Assembly (NCBI GenBank): GCA_947088515.1
Contig: CAMUHA010000037.1
Location: 1-20,743 of the forward strand
Direction: 5' to 3'
Length of the DNA: 20,743 nucleotides
Source: an uncultured bacterium
GTDB taxonomy: Bacteria > Bacillota > Clostridia > Lachnospirales > Lachnospiraceae
Shown here in pieces: positions 1-5,684 of this stretch. Positions within the stretch are counted from its first letter, which is position 1, and every line of letters begins with the position of its first letter. The translations under genes and the position numbers were made by a program. Below the pieces are notes generated by a model. It did not search any database and was not told the DNA's origin. It was given only the letters and a program-made list of their open reading frames with translations.

Positions 1-7
1 TTTGGTT

Positions 8-69
8 CCTCCGTTTTTACATATTCATTTTATTTTTAATATCATAGCATAAACCTTAGACTTTTGGAA
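8..69 (-). promoter_or_regulatory. Candidate promoter and ribosome binding site of a gene starting beyond the left edge
   Basis: Read on the minus strand, an extended -10 box TGCTATGAT (41-49) lies 17 bases after a weak -35 TTCCAA (64-69). A strong GGAGG (8-12) follows and is seven bases from the window edge. This layout predicts a start codon at or just past the edge, with a leader of about 34 bases. The coding region itself is not visible, so nothing can be said about the product. No terminator hairpin was found between the end of the metallophosphoesterase gene (121) and this promoter, so read-through is also possible. Confidence 0.5.
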
Positions 70-120
70 AGGGGGATGAAGAAAAAGATTTGGATTTTTG
101 AGATGGAAAATCATTCAGAC

Positions 121-969
121 TCATAACTGTCTTTTAAAAAAGTTAACCTCTATAATTTCCGGCACATTAAATAGTCTGAACGGATATTGGGTTAACCCAA
201 TTCCACTGCTGACATACATCTGCACCGGAACAGGCGCCCCAACATCCTCTGTCCCATACAGCCCCTTTACAAATTCTCCGGACCCTGCAGGAATCTGCCT
301 TTTGGTAAAATACGGAACGGATACCTGTCCGCCATGGGTATGTCCTGCCAGCACAAAATTGTCGCCTGTCCCTTCAATAAAGCCGGACAGGAACGGCTCA
401 TGGGCTACAATCAAATGAAACCTGTTTTTTTGCCCACAACATAAATCAGAGTCCATCTGCCCTAACAGATAATCATCAAACCCAATCAAATCCATTCTAA
501 ATTTTTCAAGAAACACACTTTCATTTACCAATACCTGAAATCCACATTCCCCAAGAAATTTTTCATATATGCGAAACGCTCCGCCCCCATAGTCATGGTT
601 CCCAAACACTGCATATTTTCCTTCTTTAGCCTGTATCCGTCCCAGTTCGTCCCCCAGGTAATCCATGTCTAATATCTCTTTATCACGCCCATAATTGTCA
701 AGTAAATCCCCGCCAAAGATTACAATATCCGCTTTCCTTCCATTAATCACATCTACAATTTTCTTTATATGCGTTTCATCGTACAGCTCTCCAAAGTGGG
801 TGTCTGTAAAAAATATTGCCCTGCATGTTTCAATGTCCATATCTGTTTCCACAGAAATCTCTTTCAAAATCAGCATCTCTGGCTCCACATAACGGGAATA
901 ACAAAGAATTAACAAAACAATGGCTGTCAGCAATATTAAAAGTCGTTTTATTTTTCTTGTTTTATTCAT
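121..969 (-). CDS. Membrane-anchored calcineurin-like metallophosphoesterase (YkuE-type)
   Basis: A 282-residue protein with a positively charged start and one hydrophobic segment at about 9-24, probably an uncleaved signal anchor that places the enzyme outside the membrane. The binuclear-metal phosphoesterase motifs are complete: D56-x-H58, GGD at 87-89, GNHD at 124-127, H191, and GHTHGG from 210. This arrangement is that of the YkuE branch of calcineurin-like phosphoesterases, several of which act on cell-envelope lipid or polymer phosphates. The substrate cannot be read from sequence. The ATG at 969 follows GAGAGG by five bases. It lies 38 bases downstream of the class D beta-lactamase gene with no terminator between them, so the two are probably co-transcribed and may share an envelope role (inference). 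Confidence 0.9.
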   Translation of the reverse strand: MNKTRKIKRLLILLTAIVLLILCYSRYVEPEMLILKEISVETDMDIETCRAIFFTDTHFGELYDETHIKKIVDVINGRKADIVIFGGDLLDNYGRDKEILDMDYLGDELGRIQAKEGKYAVFGNHDYGGGAFRIYEKFLGECGFQVLVNESVFLEKFRMDLIGFDDYLLGQMDSDLCCGQKNRFHLIVAHEPFLSGFIEGTGDNFVLAGHTHGGQVSVPYFTKRQIPAGSGEFVKGLYGTEDVGAPVPVQMYVSSGIGLTQYPFRLFNVPEIIEVNFFKRQL

Positions 970-1007
970 AAAGACCTCTCATTTCTGCCCAGAGCATAAC
1001 TGTAAAA

Positions 1008-2009
1008 TCAGCCTCTGCAATAATCCGGCGCCAGTCGGAGAGCAATTTCCTTTGCTTTAGCGCTGGATACATCCTCATTATCCGTTCTTCCAAGATATAT
1101 GCAAAAATAAATATTTCCCTTTTTACTTTCCGCAAATCCGGTAAACCAGGCGTCTGCCAAAATCCCCCCCATCTTTCCCATTCCGGTCTTTCCATAAATG
1201 GTAATGTCCTTCTCATTTTGCTCTGGCGCTAACATAACCTGCTTTAACCATCTTAGTGTTTCCTTCCGATAAACAGAATTCGCTCCAAAAATACGCTCCA
1301 TCACTTCTGTCTGTTCTTTGGGTGAAATGGCCAGTGATGATTCAATCCAAAAACCGGTTAATGCCCGGTTATTATTATTGGTGTTATCTCTCCCCTCCCA
1401 GTCAGAAATATCACAGTTTCCATAAGAAAGTCTGTTTAGCTCTTCCTGCATTATCTCCTGCCCTATTTCATCTATAATCTCCCGGAAATACCAGACACAG
1501 GAATCTCTAAACGCCTCCTCAAAATCAATGTCATGATTCCAGTTTTCATTCCAGAACACCTCACCGCTCCATGTATGGGTTGATTGCTCCGGCCGGATGA
1601 TTCCATTTTCCAGCGCAATCAGGGATGAAATGATTTTAAATGTAGAGCAGGGGGACCTTCGTAAATTGGCAAGTTCACTGTTAAATATCATATACTTCCT
1701 ATTAGAAGCATCATATATAACAGCTGCCCCATTTAAGCCTTCGAAATAATCTGACCAGTCCGCTTCTGTTATTTCTGGTTCTGAAACTACATTTTCAGAA
1801 ATGGCTGCCCTGATTACTTCTGCCAGCGCTCTATGCGCTTCCACCTCCTGTGTCAGTTTACCAGTTTGAAATTCCTGTGCCTTTTCTTCCTCTTTTCTTA
1901 GAACCGCCTGCTCCTTTTCCCTGATGCCATCGCCGGAACAGGCGCTTAAAACAAGCGCACACACTGCTGCACATCCCACCGCTTTTATGCTATAAACCAG
2001 CCCTTTCAT
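1008..2009 (-). CDS. Class D (OXA-type) beta-lactamase-family lipoprotein
   Basis: A 333-residue protein with a signal peptide ending in a lipobox (LSAC, lipidated C24), then a charged, probably helical linker (about 30-70), then a penicillin-recognising serine-enzyme domain. All class D motifs are present: STFK at 122-125 (S122 nucleophile, K125 general base and likely carbamylated), SCV at 170-172 for SxV, YGN at 196-198, and KTG at 274-276. A tryptophan-containing FWIES stretch (220-224) and the following SPKEQ resemble the OXA omega region. Expected activity is hydrolysis of penicillins at the outer face of the membrane; a BlaR-like penicillin sensor is less likely because no membrane signalling part is attached. 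The ATG at 2009 is chosen over the TTG at 2012 because GGGGGA is well spaced to it. No blaI/blaR homologue is in the window, but a dyad lies upstream (2064-2089). Confidence 0.88.
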   Translation of the reverse strand: MKGLVYSIKAVGCAAVCALVLSACSGDGIREKEQAVLRKEEEKAQEFQTGKLTQEVEAHRALAEVIRAAISENVVSEPEITEADWSDYFEGLNGAAVIYDASNRKYMIFNSELANLRRSPCSTFKIISSLIALENGIIRPEQSTHTWSGEVFWNENWNHDIDFEEAFRDSCVWYFREIIDEIGQEIMQEELNRLSYGNCDISDWEGRDNTNNNNRALTGFWIESSLAISPKEQTEVMERIFGANSVYRKETLRWLKQVMLAPEQNEKDITIYGKTGMGKMGGILADAWFTGFAESKKGNIYFCIYLGRTDNEDVSSAKAKEIALRLAPDYCRG

Positions 2010-2045
2010 CAATATCCCCCTGTTTATATAAATATGTCATCCCTA

Positions 2046-2075
2046 AAGATACCTGCTGCATTTTTACTATGTAAA
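2046..2075 (-). promoter_or_regulatory. Candidate promoter of the beta-lactamase gene
   Basis: On the minus strand, TTTACA (2070-2075, five of six matches to the -35 consensus) is 18 bases from TATCTT (2046-2051, four of six matches to -10). The -35 box lies inside the dyad at 2064-2089, so a protein bound to the dyad would cover it. The pairing is plausible but not strong. Confidence 0.4.
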
Positions 2076-2089
2076 TATTACACAAGTAA
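2064..2089. repeat. Nested inverted repeat (operator-like) upstream of the beta-lactamase gene
   Basis: The core TGTAAATATTACA (2070-2082) is a perfect five-base inverted repeat around a three-base spacer. It is flanked by a second pair, TTACT (2064-2068) and AGTAA (2085-2089), which is off symmetry by one base. The element overlaps the candidate -35 box of the beta-lactamase gene. The half-sites resemble the TACA/TGTA motifs recognised by BlaI/MecI repressors, but here they point the other way, so the regulator is not identified. Confidence 0.5.
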
Positions 2090-2149
2090 GAATTAAAAGT
2101 CAAGCAGTATTCCTAATTTGTCATCTAATGTTTTCAAACATGTTTTAGG

Positions 2150-2180
2150 AAAAAATGGTCATGCCCTAAAGAGCATGACC
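2150..2180 (-). terminator. Rho-independent terminator of the FAD/Rieske gene
   Basis: A perfect eight-base stem, GGTCATGC/GCATGACC (2157-2180), has an eight-base loop. On the minus strand it is followed by ATTTTTT (2150-2156). It begins three bases after the stop codon of the FAD oxidoreductase gene, which separates that gene from the beta-lactamase unit. Confidence 0.9.
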
Positions 2181-2182
2181 TG

Positions 2183-3547
2183 TCACTTCTCAAGGTTCGG
2201 ATATCTCTTTTGGCAATCTGTCTGTGCAGGCCCATCAATCAGCTTCCCCTCTTGGTCAAAGCGGGAACCGTGGCAGGGGCAATCATAGCTTTGCTCATCC
2301 GGGTTCCATTCCAGCCGGCAGCCCATATGGGGGCAGTTAGGGAGGATTTCTCCCTCCCCTGGAGGCAAAAAATGCTTTGCAAGGCCTTTTATGGTATAAG
2401 CCCCATGACAAACCAGCTCCTTAACCGCCTTTGCCGTGACCTTCCGCCTGGGAGAAAAAATATCTGCTTCCGGGCAATCCTGTCCTGTAATCATAGCTGT
2501 AAGGATATGCGCGCTTACCATGGCAGATGTCATTCCCCATTTTCCAAACCCTGTGGCAATGTACCAATTTGGCCTTTTTTCTGAAAAACGGCCAATATAC
2601 GGAATACCGTCCAGTGTCATACAGTCCTGAGCAGACCAACAGGCGGATTCCTGACAGCCCGGATAAAATATTTCTGCCATTTCCCGAAGGATTTCATATT
2701 GTCCACCTTTTTTATTCTGCCCTGTCCGGTGTTTTCCCCCGCCAAGGAGCAGTAATTCTCCCTGTGGACGGAAAGAAAACCCTCCTTCGTCAATTCCCAG
2801 GTACATACCGTCCATCCTGCCTGCACCCTTAAGCGCCACTACATAACTCAGCTCCTGATACATCTTTGCAAAATAGTACCCAGGCACATTAATAAATGGA
2901 AAGTGTGCAGCAAATACAATATGCTCCGCCCTGACACATCCTTTATCCGTTTCCACCAGCTGTTCTTTTACCTCCAATACCTTCGTCTGTTCATAAACAG
3001 ACACTTCCTCTGCCATGGCCGATAAAAATTTCAGAGGATGGAACCTTGCCTGATGTTCAAATTTGGTTACTCCTGCCACAGGAAATGGCAGAGCGCATTC
3101 CTTCCCAAAAGAGGCCTTTATGCCAAGAGATTCTGCTGCCCAGGCTTCCTGCCGCAGTATATCTTCTTCCACTTCCGAATATAAGCAGGCAATGTCTTTC
3201 GTAAAATCACAGACAATCCCTTTTTCCTGTATCAGCCTCTCATACGCTCCAATTGCATTTTCATTTGCCATCGCATAATGCGCTGCCATTTCCCTGCCGA
3301 AGGTCTGTATCAGCCTGTGATAAATCAGTCCATGCTGGGATGTGATTTTGGCTGTTGTGTTTTTTGTCTGTCCGCTTCCAATCCTGTCTGCCTCCAGAAC
3401 CAGCGGCAAAATACCTGCTTGCTTTAAATAATAAGCCGTCAAAATCCCTGTAAGACCCGCCCCAATTACAACTACTTCTGTCTCCAAATTTCCCGAAAGA
3501 GGTTCCCGTCTTTTGATTTCCGTCTCCGCCGTCCAAATTGATTCCAT
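2183..3547 (-). CDS. FAD-dependent oxidoreductase with C-terminal Rieske [2Fe-2S] domain (YhfW-like)
   Basis: A 454-residue fusion. The N-terminal part is a DAO-type flavoprotein with the dinucleotide fold VVVIGAGLTG (GxGxxG at 29-34) and a conserved late segment around ATGFGKWGMT that completes the FAD site. The last 50 residues form a Rieske domain: C405-x-H407 and C423-x-x-H426 are the cluster ligands, and C410 and C425 are placed for the stabilising disulfide. The same architecture occurs in Bacillus subtilis YhfW, whose substrate is not established. No signal peptide is seen, so it should be cytosolic. Electrons would pass between the flavin and the iron-sulfur cluster, but the amine or other substrate is unknown. 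The ATG at 3547 follows GGGGGA by four bases. A TATAAT lies about 95 bases upstream (3641-3646) without a clear -35. It appears to be a single-gene unit closed by the terminator at 2150-2180. Confidence 0.9.
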   Translation of the reverse strand: MESIWTAETEIKRREPLSGNLETEVVVIGAGLTGILTAYYLKQAGILPLVLEADRIGSGQTKNTTAKITSQHGLIYHRLIQTFGREMAAHYAMANENAIGAYERLIQEKGIVCDFTKDIACLYSEVEEDILRQEAWAAESLGIKASFGKECALPFPVAGVTKFEHQARFHPLKFLSAMAEEVSVYEQTKVLEVKEQLVETDKGCVRAEHIVFAAHFPFINVPGYYFAKMYQELSYVVALKGAGRMDGMYLGIDEGGFSFRPQGELLLLGGGKHRTGQNKKGGQYEILREMAEIFYPGCQESACWSAQDCMTLDGIPYIGRFSEKRPNWYIATGFGKWGMTSAMVSAHILTAMITGQDCPEADIFSPRRKVTAKAVKELVCHGAYTIKGLAKHFLPPGEGEILPNCPHMGCRLEWNPDEQSYDCPCHGSRFDQEGKLIDGPAQTDCQKRYPNLEK

Positions 3548-3655
3548 CTTATCCCCCTGTCTATATCCATTTGGCTTACATCAATTTGTTAAAAATAATG
3601 CCCTGCTGTTTTGGGAGATAGTATATGTGATTTATTGGTAATTATACCGCCATAC

Positions 3656-3706
3656 AAAACCAGACGCCCCGCAAAAACTGCTTTCAGGCAGGTTCTTGCG
3701 AGGCGT
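3656..3706 (-). terminator. Terminator of the YbjQ unit
   Basis: On the minus strand, ACGCCTCGCAA pairs with TTGCGGGGCGT (3664-3706) with one G-U pair. The stem continues inward to CTGC/GCAG around a six-base loop. The following stretch contains TTTT (3656-3659) but not a clean U-run. It lies 29 bases beyond the stop of the YbjQ-family gene. The hairpin is strong; termination efficiency is the uncertain part. Confidence 0.65.
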
Positions 3707-3734
3707 TCCAATCGTTATTAGCAAGATACAATTT

Positions 3735-4046
3735 TTAAACAAACTTTACAGCTGTTCCATAAGCCATAACTTCTGCGGCTCCCTGCATAACTGCTGCGGA
3801 AGCATAACGGATATTAACAACAGCGTCGGCGCCTAAAGCCTCTGCCTCCGCCACCATTCTCTTTGTGGCCAGCGCTCTTGCATCATTCATCATTTCTGTG
3901 TAGGCGCCAAGTTCACCGCCTACGATTGTTTTAAAGCTTTGGGTAATATCCCGCCCGATATTCTTGGATTGTATGGTACTTCCCTTTACAAGTCCAAGCA
4001 TCTCAAGATTCTTCCCTGTAATGTAATCAGTATTTACTAAGATCAT
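3735..4046 (-). CDS. YbjQ/UPF0145 family protein (putative heavy-metal-binding domain)
   Basis: A 103-residue protein matching the YbjQ/UPF0145 family from its first residues (MILVNTDYITGKN) through the ALGADAVVNIRY segment to the YGTAVKF end. The family forms small oligomeric beta/alpha proteins. It is often labelled heavy-metal-binding, but a biochemical role is not firmly established. The ATG at 4046 is preferred to the GTG at 4058. The GTG would have its Shine-Dalgarno directly abutting it, whereas AAGGAG lies 11 bases before the ATG and the family starts there. The gene overlaps the end of the upstream small membrane-protein gene by 20 bases, which suggests translational coupling. Confidence 0.88.
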   Translation of the reverse strand: MILVNTDYITGKNLEMLGLVKGSTIQSKNIGRDITQSFKTIVGGELGAYTEMMNDARALATKRMVAEAEALGADAVVNIRYASAAVMQGAAEVMAYGTAVKFV

Positions 4047-4254
4047 CTTCCTCACCACTCCTTATCTCCTTAATTCGCTCCACCAGAACATAAATGCTCA
4101 CGCCTGCAAGCGCAAGCGGCGCCAGTCCAAAGAGAAGCTTAAACGCCAGCGGAATAGGGATTAACATGCAAACGACAGAAAATCCCACATAATAACTGAT
4201 TAAAACTGCGGCTATTACCACAGGGGCAATCATTTTTTTTGTATGAGTGTCCAT
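4027..4254 (-). CDS. Small two-helix membrane protein, partner of the YbjQ-family gene
   Basis: A 75-residue protein with two hydrophobic segments (about 8-32 and 36-57), then a charged tail containing ERIKEIRSGEEDDLSKY. I recognise no named domain. The charged tail probably faces the cytoplasm and could contact the YbjQ-family protein encoded immediately downstream (inference). The start could be the ATG at 4254 or the GTG at 4257; AAGGAGG upstream serves both, and the ATG is taken. Transcription most likely starts from the near-consensus promoter at 4310-4338. The palindrome at 4286-4303 lies in the leader. Confidence 0.75.
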   Translation of the reverse strand: MDTHTKKMIAPVVIAAVLISYYVGFSVVCMLIPIPLAFKLLFGLAPLALAGVSIYVLVERIKEIRSGEEDDLSKY

Positions 4255-4285
4255 CACGCTCCCCCTCCTTACTGTGTGAAAAACT

Positions 4286-4303
4286 GTATTAACTATTTAA
4301 TAC
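4286..4303. repeat. Perfect palindrome in the leader of the small membrane protein/YbjQ unit
   Basis: GTATTAA and TTAATAC are perfect seven-base arms around CTAT. The element begins about seven bases past the -10 box of the minus-strand promoter at 4310-4338, so it covers the expected transcription start and early leader. That is a typical operator position for a repressor. The stem is mostly A-T and would be weak as RNA. Confidence 0.55.
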
Positions 4304-4309
4304 AATATT

Positions 4310-4338
4310 ACTATATACGATATCCATTCTTTTGTCAA
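4310..4338 (-). promoter_or_regulatory. Near-consensus promoter of the small membrane protein/YbjQ unit
   Basis: On the minus strand, a perfect TTGACA (4333-4338) is followed after exactly 17 bases by TATAGT (4310-4315, five of six matches). It is positioned about 55 bases before the start codon of the small membrane protein. It diverges from the plus-strand promoter at 4414-4441. Confidence 0.85.
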
Positions 4339-4392
4339 TACATTGTTATTGGAAACTCACAGAAATCAAAATATAAAATTGTAGAAAAAGAG

Positions 4393-4453
4393 GGCCTAAA
4401 AAAAATCTAAGAATTGACAAAACCAATCCATATGCTATACTTTTATTTAGGCC
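4393..4453. repeat. Inverted repeat GGCCTAAA / TTTAGGCC bracketing the diguanylate cyclase promoter
   Basis: GGCCTAAA (4393-4400) and its exact reverse complement TTTAGGCC (4446-4453) lie either side of the promoter at 4414-4441. Their centres are 53 bases apart, close to five helical turns. The right arm covers the expected transcription start. The left arm lies about 14 bases before the -35 box. The arrangement suits a repressor bridging two half-sites, but no regulator is assigned. Confidence 0.5.
4414..4441 (+). promoter_or_regulatory. Promoter of the response regulator/diguanylate cyclase gene
   Basis: A perfect TTGACA (4414-4419), a 16-base spacer, and TATACT (4436-4441) with the extended -10 element TGC before it. 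Transcription should begin near 4448, which leaves a leader of about 185 bases before the start codon at 4634. Confidence 0.8.
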
Positions 4454-4633
4454 AGCATGAATGAAATAACATAAAAATCACTTATGTTTAAGACCGTCTG
4501 GACTATCGGTATATTAAATAATAATATATATTTTTTCGTATTTGTTGGGCAGATGGCATTTAGCTGCCCACATATATTTGAAAAATCATTTCTTTCATTA
4601 ATAATTAGCAATATAAAGTCAAGGAGCATCTAC
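4448..4633 (+). other. Long folded 5' leader of the diguanylate cyclase gene, no coding content
   Basis: About 185 AT-rich bases between the predicted start of transcription and the start codon. Two hairpins are plain: AACATAA/TTATGTT with a seven-base loop (4468-4488), and GGGCAG/CTGCCC with an 11-base loop (4547-4569). I cannot match the leader to a known riboswitch; the conserved cores of the two cyclic di-GMP classes are not recognisable. There is no convincing reading frame of its own. The coding frame is open upstream to an ATG at 4484, but that start lacks a ribosome binding site and precedes the conserved receiver fold by 50 residues. Confidence 0.45.
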
Positions 4634-5554
4634 ATGGAAAAGATATTAATTATTGATGACAGCCTTATGCAGGCCAGATACCTGAAAAATATTCTGGCTG
4701 GAAATTATAAAGTCAGTCTCGCCCATACAGCAAGTGACGGACTTGCATATGCCAAAACCGGAAAATTTTCCCTGATTCTTCTGGATGTTATTTTACCGGA
4801 TATGGATGGGTTTATGCTGTTGAAAAAGCTGCAGGAAGAGCTGGTCACTGAACACATTCCGGTAATATTAATTACCGGTCTTTCTGACACACGCAGCGAA
4901 GAACAGGGACTTATCCTTGGAGCAGTGGATTACATCGTCAAGCCTTTTAATCCTCTGATTGTCAGAGCGCGGGTAAACACCCATATTAAACTGCACCAGT
5001 ACCGGGTACAATTCGCACAGCAGGCCATGGAAGATGAGCTGACCAGAATCGCAAACCGGAGACATTATGAACAATACAGCATTTCTAAATGGCAGGAAGC
5101 TATCCGCTTAAAGACTTCTTTCTCTGTCTGCATTTTTGATATTGACAAATTTAAGGTATATAATGACACCTATGGACATCCTGCAGGGGACCAGGTGATT
5201 GCATCCGTTGCCCAGACTGCAAATTCCTTTCTGCAGCGGAGTACGGACTTCTTAGCCCGTTACGGCGGAGAAGAATTTATTGCTATTATTTTAGGGCAGG
5301 AGTCAGAAGAAGTATTTGCACACTTCAAAAAAATCCGTCAGGCAATAGAAGATTTACATATAGAACACAGCGGGTCAGTTTCTCCATGGGTTACAGTCAG
5401 TATGGGCGGAGTCACTGCATTCCCCAAATCAGACGATACATATGACGCCTATTTAAAGATTGCAGACAATATGCTCTACGATGCCAAAAGCCTGGGGCGG
5501 AATCAGGTGGTCTGGTCAAATGAAGATATGATACAGTGGAAGGAACGCGGATAA
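4634..5554 (+). CDS. Response regulator with diguanylate cyclase output (receiver-GGDEF, PleD-like)
   Basis: A 306-residue cytosolic protein. Residues 1-120 are a receiver domain with the acidic pocket DD at 8-9, phospho-acceptor D51 (LLDVILP) and K103 in VKPFNP. Residues 135-300 are a GGDEF domain that joins two GTP into cyclic di-GMP. It has the metal site FDIDKFK (D169) and an active GGEEF at 211-215. The RSTD at 202-205 sits five residues before GGEEF, the spacing of a working inhibitory I-site, so product feedback is expected. The ATG at 4634 has AAGGAG seven bases upstream. No partner histidine kinase is encoded nearby. A terminator at 5584-5634 separates it from the solute-binding protein, so the genes of the cluster share direction but possibly not one transcript. 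Confidence 0.93.
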   Translation: MEKILIIDDSLMQARYLKNILAGNYKVSLAHTASDGLAYAKTGKFSLILLDVILPDMDGFMLLKKLQEELVTEHIPVILITGLSDTRSEEQGLILGAVDYIVKPFNPLIVRARVNTHIKLHQYRVQFAQQAMEDELTRIANRRHYEQYSISKWQEAIRLKTSFSVCIFDIDKFKVYNDTYGHPAGDQVIASVAQTANSFLQRSTDFLARYGGEEFIAIILGQESEEVFAHFKKIRQAIEDLHIEHSGSVSPWVTVSMGGVTAFPKSDDTYDAYLKIADNMLYDAKSLGRNQVVWSNEDMIQWKERG

Positions 5555-5583
5555 AGCCGCAAAAACCTGTGTATCTTCCCTAT

Positions 5584-5634
5584 AAAAAGCTGTTGTGCCT
5601 GTGGTTTTATCATCAGGAAAGCAGCTTTTTAATT
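5584..5634 (+). terminator. Rho-independent terminator after the diguanylate cyclase gene
   Basis: AAAAAGCTG (5584-5592) pairs with CAGCTTTTT (5622-5630), with an inner CCTG/CAGG stem, and is followed by AATTTT. It lies 29 bases after the stop codon. The A-run on the left would also let it act on the other strand. Between it and the next gene are two copies of AAAATATTA (5639-5647 and 5658-5666) and a possible promoter, TTGCAA (5635-5640) with TAAAAT (5657-5662), which is not strong. Confidence 0.85.
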
Positions 5635-5684
5635 TTGCAAAATATTATATTATAAGTAAAATATTACCAATTATGGAGAAAGCT

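Noticed and set aside
962..1216. 84-codon minus-strand frame
   Set aside because: It overlaps the end of the beta-lactamase gene in another frame and shows no family features.
2210..2832. Several plus-strand open frames across the FAD/Rieske gene
   Set aside because: They are antisense frames to a well-supported gene, with no ribosome binding sites or recognisable domains.
4484..4633. N-terminal extension of the diguanylate cyclase from an ATG at 4484
   Set aside because: No ribosome binding site there, the extension has no receiver homology, and AAGGAG is correctly placed for the ATG at 4634 where the receiver fold begins.
4448..4633. Cyclic di-GMP riboswitch in the cyclase leader
   Set aside because: The conserved cores of class I and class II cyclic di-GMP riboswitches are not recognisable; only generic hairpins are visible.
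5639..5666. Direct repeat AAAATATTA as an operator for the binding lipoprotein gene
   Set aside because: The stretch is almost all A and T, so a nine-base repeat is weak evidence.
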